From: Purshia tridentata
Lineage: Eukaryota > Streptophyta > Magnoliopsida > Rosales > Rosaceae
Length of the DNA stretch: 64,000 nucleotides
NCBI GenBank assembly: GCA_003254885.1
Contig: QANT01006746.1
Coordinates: forward strand, 85,619 to 149,618
Reading direction: 5' to 3'
The notes beneath the pieces are model-generated. The model made no database searches. It had not been told where the DNA came from and worked only from the letters and a program-made list of their open reading frames with translations. The position numbers and the translations under genes were made by a program. Below, in pieces: positions 1-12,000 of the stretch (position 1 is the first letter of the stretch; each line of letters begins with the position of its first letter).

Positions 1-75
1 CATGGATTCAACTTAAAGCTGCAAAACTTAAGCTAGCTTTTGGAGTTTGGATCAAAGCAAAGTTTCTTCATGCTA

Positions 76-3000
76 ATGGCAACGGAAGCTGATATTCCAG
101 AAGCCATATCTGTCACGGTACTGTATCCTAGAATCTAGATTACTCTCAATCAAATAGCTTTTATTCTATTTTCTGTATATCATGATTATTACTTATAGCA
201 TGCAATTTTATTCACTTATGTAAATATTAATCTGCTCTAATAGTTTAATCTAAATGTCATCCACATGTAACACATAGGCAAGATCATGTGATACTACAAA
301 CTAATATTCTTACTTCAGAATTTTTTCAGTGATCAGAAACTTACTGAACTTTTGATTTCAATGTAAGAGCAATGAATCCAGTACACCAAATTAATTACAA
401 CAAACATATAAGTAAAATTCTATGTAACTAGCTTGATTATGCTTAAATCTTGTTCATTTCTTATTCAAGGATTAGTGTTATAAGTTTACTCCACTTCCCA
501 GCTTTATCTGTATATAAGATACATAGATATATGTTCTTATCAGACAATTTTTCGATGAAAATAACTGAGCTCCCAACTTGATAATCAAAGTTCAAATCAT
601 ACCGAATCTAGGAAAAAGTTTATATCTAACATAAAACTCAGGTTATCCCATAGTTTCTTAAACTGCCAAGTATTTAACTTTATAATTGCCAGATGTATAG
701 ACAGAAGTGCTTAGTCAAGGCTCAATACAATGGACATTAATAAACCAGCCTTATAAATTATAAAAGGAGGTAATAAAAGAAAGAAATAAAACCAACTATG
801 CAAAGAAAAGATATGTATTCTTAAAGAAGTTAAGATCGCTTGTCAAAACTTCAGCAACAATATCTACAGACGGATAACCATATACCTTCAAAATTTCAGA
901 TATCAGCAAGGTACCAAGAAACTAACATTCACCCTAAGAAACTGAGATACTCCGTACACATGTTTAAGAATATCGACCTCTTGACCAACATTCTGTGCAA
1001 CATTAGATAATGATATGTAGGACTGTACCAGATTATTACATAAATATGATCTAGAAGAGTAGAAGATTACAGTACGTAAAGAAAAGAGAAATGAGGGGCT
1101 TCTAATTTGCCAATCCCAGGGTTAAAATGATATTTTTCCTTTCACAACAGTTAATTTTCACAAACAAGTATAAAAGTGTGTTTCTTCATTCTTAGGACCT
1201 TATTCATAATTGTTCAAGTATAATGCAGAAGTTTCAATTCAATGTACTTATACACTCCATGCAACAAGTGCGTCTTATGTTTTCCCTCCTACTCCTAGTT
1301 TCGCAAAATGTAACAATTCCTTCTCAATGCAGAAAGGAGAAGGAGAAGAAAGATATTTGTCAATAGGACAGTTTGACAGGACTGTTGACCAATGTTCCCC
1401 AGTAGAATTGGATAAATCCAAAGGTGAGTCGGATCCACATCCTGAAACTGTGAAACATTTTACAGAGAGTGAACATACACAGGTAGGATGTAGTATGCAG
1501 GTCGAAAGCAAGCATAACAGCTTTGGAATCCCAGAGGTTGGAATTTTTTTGGCATCACTCTCAGATCCCAAGGTTGACAAACTGGAGACCTGCATATCAG
1601 AGAATTCCCAAGCAGACGAATCAAAAAAAGCAGAAATGGAGATGCCAGATAATGAAAAGCAGCTTCAGAAAGGCAAACAGTTTGGGGCTTTAGAAGAACC
1701 AGGAAGTGAAGAAAATGAAGTCATGGAAGAAACAAACAAAAAGGCTGAACAAGATATTAAAAATCATGGCATTGTAAATGTTATAGAAACCATTTCAGAG
1801 ATGGCAAAAACTGAAAATACACAGATAAAAGGGGAGGCACTAGATACAGGGGAGGCTTCAGCAGGGAAGGAGGAAGATAGCCAGGGATTTGCTGCTGTAG
1901 CGGCCAACAACATCAATGATACAGAACCCATCCAGGCAATAGAGCACAGCAAAATGAACCCCACAGAACACGAAGGACAAACTGAGACCAACTTGCAAAT
2001 TGAACCCATAAAGTGCAAGCTCGAAAGGCCCTTGAATTTAAATTCTGAGGAGAATGAAGCAGCAACTTTGAGAGAAAATGCCAAAAAGATTACCACTGCT
2101 GAAGAAGAGAGAGAAGTCATAAACCTTGAACAAAGCTTCCAGGAAGAAGGGAAGGAAGAGAAAGCAATAACTAGTTGTGTTATCACTGAAGATGAAATTC
2201 CTGAAGAAAAGGTTACCAAAAGACTTACTTTAACACCTTTTTATTTTAATTAGAAAGTTTTTGGAAATTTTCAATTCTCTTGATTATATATCAATTAAAA
2301 ATATATCTCAGACACATTTTCATGATTCTTTTATCATAAAGACTTGGCTCATGTTCTATTAATGCTGCAGAATCTCCCGGTGACTGATAAAGTTAAGGAG
2401 ACTGAAAGTGGAGAAGCTGAATTTGCAAACAGTAATGCTAAGGACTCACATGGAACACAGTCATCAGATGTAGAAGCAGGACAAGTGGAAGACGAAAAGA
2501 TATATGAAGTTTCCAAATTGGAAACAGATGAAAAATTTCAAAGATCAAATGCATCCTCTATAGAAGAGGAAAAATATGTTGAAAACACCTCTGAAGTTTA
2601 TGGACTGGACCCAAATGAAAATATAGAGGTCAAGGATGCTGTGGAAAACATTCAAGAGGAGATAAAGAAGAAAGAAGTTACTGATACAAAGATATATAAA
2701 ATTACAAGTAATTCCAACTTTTCAATATAGCTTTCATTTTTAGCTGCAATAATGCACATTTTTCTGGGAAGAAAAGAAAAAGGTTGCTTAATGTTTAAAA
2801 GTACAAGATGATGCATGATGTATATCTGATTGCAGCACATATAAATATCTTTTTTTAAGTCTGCACCATATATATCCACTTTTCTCATCAACTGGAAAGA
2901 AATTTCTCAGTATTATGCCTATGTTTAGAAGCAATCAAAACTTGCCCAGCTGCTAATTTTCTCTATCCTTCAGGTGATGACACTGAAGAATATATAATTT

Positions 3001-6000
3001 CAAATAACACTCCTGTTAAAGTCTACAGTACTGTACTGGTGGGAGATAAGATCGCAGACGCAGAGCAAATCTCTCAAGTGCACAGTCTTGAGGAAGCTGA
3101 AACAGAATTGAGAGTTGAAGATGAGAGTCATAGATCAGAAGATGCTCAGAGGAATAATATGGTAGTTGAAGCGGTAAGCAATATAGAAAATGGATAAAAA
3201 GATAAAAATATTGTTATAGTCAAACAATATTTCTCCTGTCTATAGATCTCTTATTTTTCTTCATGAAACCTCAACTGTTAAAACAGGTCCTTGAACAAAC
3301 CAAAGAGGGGAATGCCACAGTTTTTATACCAGAGTCGAATGAAGAAGAATCAGTTATGAATTCTCATGACAGTGAAAAAGGTACAGAGAAGTTAAATGAA
3401 GAGGGTAGCAGTATCGAGAGCATCAAAGAAGGCAATTCTAATGACCTCTCACCAGAATATATTTTAGAAGATGGAAGCGAAAAGTTCAAAGATGACAAAC
3501 AGGATGCTGAAGGAGAGGTCAGCTTACAAGGCTCACCTTCTCTGTACAGAAAATATTATGTTGTATTTGTATGCCTTTTTCAAATATGAACTTGTCTTTA
3601 TGCAGATTCTTAAAGAGTCAGAGAGTGCTGGAGTAAGTGAGAGCACCGAATGTGAGCCAAATAAGAATGTTGAAAGATCTGAAGAATTTCTTGATACTTC
3701 AACAGTGAAACGTGAAGAAGGTCAGCAGGGAGAAGGTAAGAGCCCAGCTCCAATTAAAGCTTCAGGGGAGGATGACAGAGACGAGGACACAATTTCTGTC
3801 CAAGTGGCTGAAGAAAATGATGACAATAATGGTGCAGCCACAGTTACAGAAACGAGGGCAGAAGTAGCATCAAATGGTGAAGAAGATTCACAACAAGCCT
3901 TGCAGAAATATGAACCAGGAGAGGAGGTTCAAAAGTTTCCAGATGTGATGCCTGAAGAAACTAAGACAGAATCATCAAGTGAAAATGCAGAAGTAATTAC
4001 CTGCACAAAAGAGGAAATAACAATTCAGAACAGACAAGAGTCCTCAGAGAAGGAAAAGAAAGAAGAGACAAAAACTATGAATAATAAAAAAGAAAATGAC
4101 ACTGCAGTGGAGGAGGTAAGATTAGAATAAACTTTTTAATGAGCTTTTCTTTTTGGCTTGTCATGCAACAAGAAGTCTCCTTTTATATTAAATTATATGT
4201 TTTCCATCTCATTTTATAATTATCTTATGTCTATATAGGTGTTTGAGCCTACCAGCACAGAAGAAGCAGGCAAACATGCATTACGAGAAATTCATATAGT
4301 TGAGGACCACTCTCAAGAATTCAATGATAAAGAAAAAAATGAAGAAAACTCCACAGAATATCAGGTCTACTTGAACACAAACATAAAGCTTGCTTAAAGA
4401 AATGACCCTATTTGGTCCAAGCTTAAAATTAATTTTCTTTGAATTTTAGGCATGTATTGAGGCAGCTGATTTGAGTGCAAATACAGAGGAAAACATCTTA
4501 GAGAAACAGGATATTCAGAAACTCTCTTCTTCACTGGAAGGAGAAGAAAAGAAGCAAATCACAAAGGAAGAAGAAAATTATGCAACGAATCTGAAACAAG
4601 AGGTCAGCTTTCCATATGATTTCAAAATTTTTTTATTAGATTGTTCCATTATACTATTACTTTTATATTTAAGAGAGGTCAACTTACAAATTTATACCAA
4701 AAATAGGAAAAGGAAGCACATGCAAAATGTGAAGAGCCCGTTGAGGCAGCAAGTATGACGGAGGAACCCTTATCTGTAATCATAGAGGACAGGACAGAGC
4801 TCTCTGCTCCAATTTCAGACGACGAAACCCATGCAGAAGAAAGCAACAAAACGTTTGTTATAAATAGTTCCTTTCTATCTGAGGTATCTGAGACAAAGAT
4901 TGAAAAAAAAATTCAGGAGAAAGATGGCCCCACAGTTAGCAATTCTGGGGCTGCAGTAGTGAGTCATGAAACAGGTTTGAAGGAAGTTGTAGCAGAAAAC
5001 AATGAGAAGGGTCTGGCAACCATCTTAACAGATGAAAGGACCTTGAACATTGAAGATTCTTTCAACTCAAAAGAGAATTTGGAGAAGAAGATTCCAACAG
5101 CTGCAGATGAAGTTGAAACAGGCTTGAAGGAAGCTGAAGCAGAAACCAAGGAGCAGGTCACAAAGACTGATATTGATCCTGAAGAGAAGGATCCAGCGAC
5201 CAACTTAACAGATGAAACGACCTTGGCCATTGAAGATATTGATGTACAAACAGAGGAAAATCTCAAATCAAAAGAGAACTTGGAGAAGAAGATTCCAACA
5301 GCAGCAGATGAAGTTGAAACATGCTCGAAGGAAGCTGAAGCAGAAAACAAGGAGCAGCTCACAAATACTGATATTGATCCTGAAGAGAAGGATCTAGTGA
5401 CCACCTTAACAGATGAACCGGCCTTTGCCATTGAAGATATTGATGAAAAAACAGTGGAAAATCTGAAATCAAAAGAGAATTTGGAGAAGAAGATTCAAAT
5501 AGCTGCAGATGAAGGTGAAACAGGCTTGAAGGCAGCTGAAGCAGAAAATAATGAGCAGGTAGAAAATACTGATATCGCTCCTGAGGGTCTAGCAACCATC
5601 TTAACAGATGAAACAGCGTTGAACATTGAAGAAATTGATGTACAAGAAGAGGAAAATTCCAAATCAAAAGAGAACTTGGAGGAGCAAGTTCCAACAGCAG
5701 CAGATGAAGTTGAAACAGGTTTGAAGAAAGCTGAAGAAGAAAACAATGAGCAGGCCAAATTTACTGATATTGCTTCTGGAGAAAATGGTCTAGCAACCAT
5801 CTCATCAGATGAAACGTCCTTGGGCATTCGAGATATTGATGTACAAGAAGAGGAAAATTTCACTTCAAAAGAGAAATTGGAGAAGAAGATTCCCATAGCA
5901 GAAGATGAAGGCGAAACAGGCTTGAAGGAAGCCAAAACAGAAAACAAGGAGCAGAACAAAGATACTGATATTGCTCCTGAAGAGAAGGGTCTAGAAACAA

Positions 6001-9000
6001 TCTTAACAGAGGAAACGGCCGTGGGCATTGAAGATATTGATGTACAAGCAGAGGAAAATTTCACCTCAAAAGAGGACTTGGAGAAGCAGATTTCAAAAGC
6101 AACAGATGAAGGTGAAACAGGTTTGAAGGAATCCGAAGAGGAAAACAATGAGCATGTCCAAAATACTGATATTGCTCCTGAAGAGAAGGGTCTAGAAACC
6201 ATCTTAACAGATGAAGCAGCCTTGGCCATTGAAGATATTCATGTACAAGTTGAGGAAAATTTCACTTCAAAAGAGGAATTGGAGAAGCAGATTCCAAAAG
6301 CAACAGATGGAGGTGAAACAGGCTTGAAGGAATCCGAAGCAGAAAACAATGAGCATGTCCAAAATACTGATACTGCTCCTGAAGAGAAGGGTCTAGAAAC
6401 CATCTTAACAGATGAAACAGCCTTGGCCATTGAAGATATTTATGTACAAGCAGAGGAAAATTTCACCTCAAAAGAGGACTTGGAGAAGCAGATTCCAAAA
6501 GCAACAGAGGAAGGTGAAACATGCTTGAAGGAATACGAAGCAGAAAACAATGAGCATGTCCAAAATACTGATAATACTCCTGAAGAGAAGGGTCAAGCAA
6601 GCATCTTAACAGATGAAGCAGCCTTGGCTATTGAAGATATTTATGTACAAGCAGAGGAAAATTTCACCTCAAAAGAAGACTTGGAGAAGCAGATTCCAAA
6701 AACAACGGACGAAGGTGAAACAGGCTTGAAGGAATCTGAAGCAGAAAACAATGAGCATGTCCATAATACTGATATTTTTCCTGAAGAGAAGGGTCTAGCA
6801 ACCATCTTAACAGATGAAGCAGCCTTGGCCATTGAAGATATTGTTGTACCAGCAGAGGAAAACTTTAACTCAAAAGAGAACTTGGAGACGCAAATTCTAA
6901 CTGCAGCAGATGAAGGTGAAACAGGCTTGAAGGGATCTGAAGCAGAAAAAAATGAGCAGGTCAATAATACTGATCTTGCTCCTGAAGAGAACGGTCTAGC
7001 GACCATCTTAACATATGAAACAGAGTTGGACATTGAAAATGTTAATGTGCAAGCAGAGGAAAATTTCAACTCAAAAGACAAATTGGAGAAGCAGATTCCA
7101 ACAATAGCAGATGGAGGTGAAGAGAAGATAGGGCATGGAAATATAATTGTAGATGACACCCCTATTGAAGTCTACAACACTGAACTGGTGAGAGATAAGA
7201 CAGTCGAGCAAAGCTGTCCAGTGCAAAGTCTTGAGAAAGCAGAACCAAAATTAGGAGTTGAAGATGAGGATCACAAATCAGAAGATCCTCCAGAGAAGAA
7301 TAACATCATAGATGAAGAGGTATGCAATATATATAAACATATGCATGTGACATGCACATACACACTATATAAAGACTAAATCTCATATTTTCTATATATG
7401 TCATTTCTCTTTATAAAACCTCAACTGTTACATGTCCTTGATATGCAATATAGAATGTGATGATCATATGCATGTGACACACGTGCACAAAAATATATAA
7501 AGATACCAAATCTCATATTCTCTATATCTCTTCTTTTTTCTTTGTGAAGCTTCAAATGTTAAAACAGGTCCCCAATGAACCAAAGATCACAGACAGAGAT
7601 TGCAACAAAGAACAAACCACAGAAGGCAATGTCCCAAGTTTTACACCAGAATCAATTGAAGAAACAGTTAAGAACTCTAAAGATAATGAAAAAGAGACAG
7701 AAAAGTTAAGAGAAGAGGGAAGCAGTCTAGAGAACATAGAAGAAGGCAATGTTAATAACCTCTCACCAGCGTATATTCCAGAAGATGGAAGTGAAAAGTT
7801 CAAAGACGAAAAACAGGATTCTGTGAAGTCCAAAGGAGAGGTCAGCTTTCAAGGCTCACTTTGTCTCTGCGGGAAATATTATCTTGTATTTGTATATCTA
7901 TTTAAATTATAAATTTAACTTTTGTTCAGATTCTTGAAAAGTCAGAGATTGCTGGAGTAGATGAGCTCACCATATGCGAGGCAAATAAGAATGCTGAAAT
8001 ATCTGAAGAATTTCTTAATACTTCAACAGTGAGAAGTGAAGAAGGTCAGCAGGGAGAAGTTAAGAGCCCAGATCCAACAAAAGCTTCAGATGAGGATGAT
8101 AGAGACAAGGACACAATTTCTGTCCAAGTGGCTGAAGACAATGATGACAATAATGTTGCAGCCACAGTTACAGAAACGAGGGCACAGGTAACATCAAATG
8201 GTGAAAAAGATTCACAGCAAGCCTTGCAGAAATATGAACCGGGAGAGGAGCTTCAAAAATTTCTCCATGTGATGCCTGAAGAAACTAAGGCAGAATCATC
8301 AAGTGAAAATGCAGTAGTAATTACTTGCACAGAAGAGGAAAGAACAATTCAGAACATACAAGAATCCTCAGACAAAGAAAAGAAAGAAGAAGACACAAAA
8401 GATCTGAATAATACAAAAGAAAATGACAATACAATGGATGAGGTAAGATAAGAAACAACTTTTATGACTTTTTCTATATGGCTTATTATGAGACGTAGTA
8501 TATCTATGGGAATTTGTTAATGACCAAGTTGCAGGATCCAAAACAAGTCACTGGCAAGTGACACATATGCACACGGGAAAACACGATGTGTAAAATATAT
8601 TTTTAGAGTTCATTTTTTTTTTAAATCCATTTTCTTCAAGGTGCTATAATGCTAAAGTTAAGTTTATGTAGATCCGAAAAATGGTTACAAATAACTCCCA
8701 TCAACCAGAAGTTGAAAGCAGAATTTGCAATTTGCAGAAAGAAACTTAGAAATTACTATGAATAAAGAACCAAGTTCCCTTATATATCAATACTATATGC
8801 CTGATATCTCAGTTTATAATGCTTCCATATATAATATAGGTGCTTGAGACTACCAGTAGAGAACAAGAAACACGAGACCATGAATTACAGGAAATTCATA
8901 CTACTGAGGACCACCCTCAAGGAGTCGATGATAAAGGCACAACTGAAGAAAATTACACAGAATATCAGGTCCACTTGAACACAAACATAAAGTTACTCAT

Positions 9001-12000
9001 AGACATTTTGCATATTTGGTCTCCTTCAAGTAATAAATTTTTTTTCCCCATTTAGGCATCTATTGAGGCTGCTGATTTGAGTCCAAGTACGGAAAAACAG
9101 AACTTACAGGGACAGGTCATGTCAGAGCTCTCTTCTTCAGTGGTGGGAGAAGAAACAACAGAGGAATATTCAAAGGAAGAAGATTATGTAACGAATCTAA
9201 AAGAAGAGGTTAGCTTGCATACGATATCACAATTGGTTTTTTAGATTGTTCCATTATACTATTATTTTACAGTTGGTAATTTACAAATGTATAACAGAAA
9301 ACAGATGTGGAATGTAAAGAGCCAATTGAGGAAACAAAATCTGAAACCTTAGAGAACAGAACAGAGCCAAATAAGGACCTCTATGCTCCAATTTCAGAGG
9401 AAGAAACGCACACAGAAGAAAGCAACAAAACACTTGCACAAACTAATTCCTTTTTGTCTGAGGTAACTGAGAAAGAAATTGAAAAAGATATTCAGGAGAA
9501 AGATGGCTTCATAGTTAGCAATTATGACTCTGTTTCTGGAGTTGTGAGTGATGAAACAAGCTTGAAGGAAGCCGAAGTGGAAAACAATGAGCAGGTAAAA
9601 AATACTGATATTTCTCCTGAAGAGAAGGGTCTAGCAACCATCTTAACAGATGGAACCGCCTTGGATTTTGAAGTTACTGATGTGCAAGCAGAGGAAAATG
9701 TCAAGACAAATGAGAACTTAGAGAAGCAGAGTCAAACAGTAGCAGATGAAGGTGAAGAGAAGATAGGGCATGGAAATATTATTTTAGATGACACTAAACT
9801 GGTGGGAGATAAGACCGTAGAGCAAAGTCTTGTGGAAGCAGAACCAAATTTGAGAGTTGAAGATGAGAATCATAAATCAGACGATCATTCTGATAAGAAT
9901 AACATTATAGTTGAAGAGGTATGCAATATAGAATGTGCTGATCATATGCATGCGACACACATGCACGCAATTATACACAAACACTATAATATCTCTCCTT
10001 TTTCTTTGTGAAGCTTCAACTGTTAAAGGTCCCCGACGAACCAAAGGTCACAGACAGAGATTTCAACATAGAACAAACCGCAGAAGGCAATGTTGCAATT
10101 TTTACACCAGAATCAATTGAAGCAACAGTTAAGAACTCTCAAGACAATGAAAAAGAGACAGAAAAGTTAAAGGAAGAGGGAAGCAGTATAGAAAACATAA
10201 AAGAAGGCAATGCTAATGATCTCTCACCAGAGTGTATTCCAGAAGATGGAAGTGAAAAGTTCAAAGATGACAAACAGGATGCAGTGAAGTCCGGAGAGGT
10301 CAGCTTATAAGGATTACTTTTTCTCTATGGCAAATATTATTTTGTGTTTTGTATTTCTTTTTAATTATGAAATTATCTTCTGCGCAGATTCATAAAGATT
10401 CATTGACTGGTGGAGTAGTTGAGACTACTACATATGAGACAGATAATAATGCTGAAAGTTCTGAAGAAATTCGTAATACCTCACCAGTGATATATGAAGG
10501 TCAGAAGGGAGGAGGTGAGAGCCTAGCTTCAACAAAAGCATCAAGGGAGGAGGATAGAGATGGGGACACATTTTCTATCGAAGTGGCTGAAGACAATGAT
10601 GACAAGAATGGTGCAGCCATAGTTACAGAAATAAGTGCAAAGGTGACATCAAATGATGAAGAAGAGTCAGCACAGGTTTTGCAAAAATATGAACCAGAAG
10701 AGGAGCAGGTACAGGTCAAAACTAGTGATTTAGCATATGAAAACAAGGTTTGCAACTTGGAGGTCAAAGTTTCTGAACTGGCTCTGGAAAAGCTAGAAGT
10801 TGATGCAACTGAAGAAGAAATTAAAGAAAGTTCTGAGATAGTTCTTAAATCTGGTTCTGAAAGCATTGATGTAGTTTCAAAAGATGACATTATTGCTGAA
10901 CAGAAACTTCATGAAGGGATATCAAAAGAGCAACTTCAAATACCATCTTCTACATTGCTTTCCGAGGAGATGGAGCTCAAAGCTTCTGAACATGAGCGTG
11001 GAACTACAACCCAAGACAAGAATATTGAAGAAGAGCATGCAAAGGAAATGGAAGTTCTAGCTAATGAAGACGCAGGAAATTTATTTGCTGCAAGGTCAGG
11101 AGAAGAGACACGCTTGCAAAAGGAAGAGCTCAGAGAGCTCAAAGCTTCTGAATTGGCTCCGGAAAAGCTAGATGCAGGTGAAACTGAAGAAGAAATCAAA
11201 GAAACTTTTAAAATGGTCTCTAAATCTGATTCTCAAAGCATTGATGCAGATTCCAAAGATGAAATTGTTGCTGATCAAACACTCCCTGAGGGAATAACAG
11301 ACATGCAACTTCACAAACTATCTTATACTTTGCTTCCCAAGGAAAAGGAGCTCAAAGCTTATCAGCAGGAGCATGGAACTACAACCCAAGACAAAACTAT
11401 AGAAGAAGAGCGCACAAAGGAAATGGAAGTGCCAGCTGATGAAAACAGGGGAGACTTGTTTGCTACAAGGTCAGCAGAAGAGACATGGTTGCAAAAGGAA
11501 GAGCCCAGGGAGATTAAAGTTTCTGAATTGGCTCCAGAGACGCTGAATGCAGGTGAAACTGAAGAAGAATTCAAGGACAATTTTGAAACAGTGTCTAAAT
11601 CTGATTCTCAAAGCACTGATGTAGTTTCCAAAGATGAAACCATTGTTGATCAGGAACTCCGTCAGGAGATATTGGATGAGCAAATGCAACTTCAAATACC
11701 ATCTTCTACTTTGCTTCCCGAGGAAAATGAGCTCAAAGCTTCTCAACGAGAGCATGGAACTATGGCCCAGGAGAAGTCTGAGGAGAATACACTTGAAAAA
11801 GGCTTCACTGAATCCGAAGATACTAGAATAAACAAAAAGCATCTTGAGGTAGCAATGTTTTCAAGCATTGAAGAGAATCCATGTGAAACAACAATTGAAT
11901 CAAATGAAACTATAAAGAATGAAGTTTCAAATGAAGAGAAGCATCTTGACGTAGAAATAGCTGATTCAAGGGCTCCAGAGAATTGGTGTGAGACAACAAT

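Noticed and set aside
4964-7159. Several long minus-strand open frames (Ser/Phe-rich, up to 244 codons) across the large exon
   Set aside because: They are mirror images of the 67-aa repeat, repeat with the same period, have low-complexity composition and no splice or start context. They are shadows of the sense exon.
10021-10310. Exon 15 of the glutamate-rich gene as a separate short gene starting at 10008
   Set aside because: The upstream residues come from intron sequence shared by the other cassette copies. Acceptor and donor match exons 5 and 10, so it is an internal exon.
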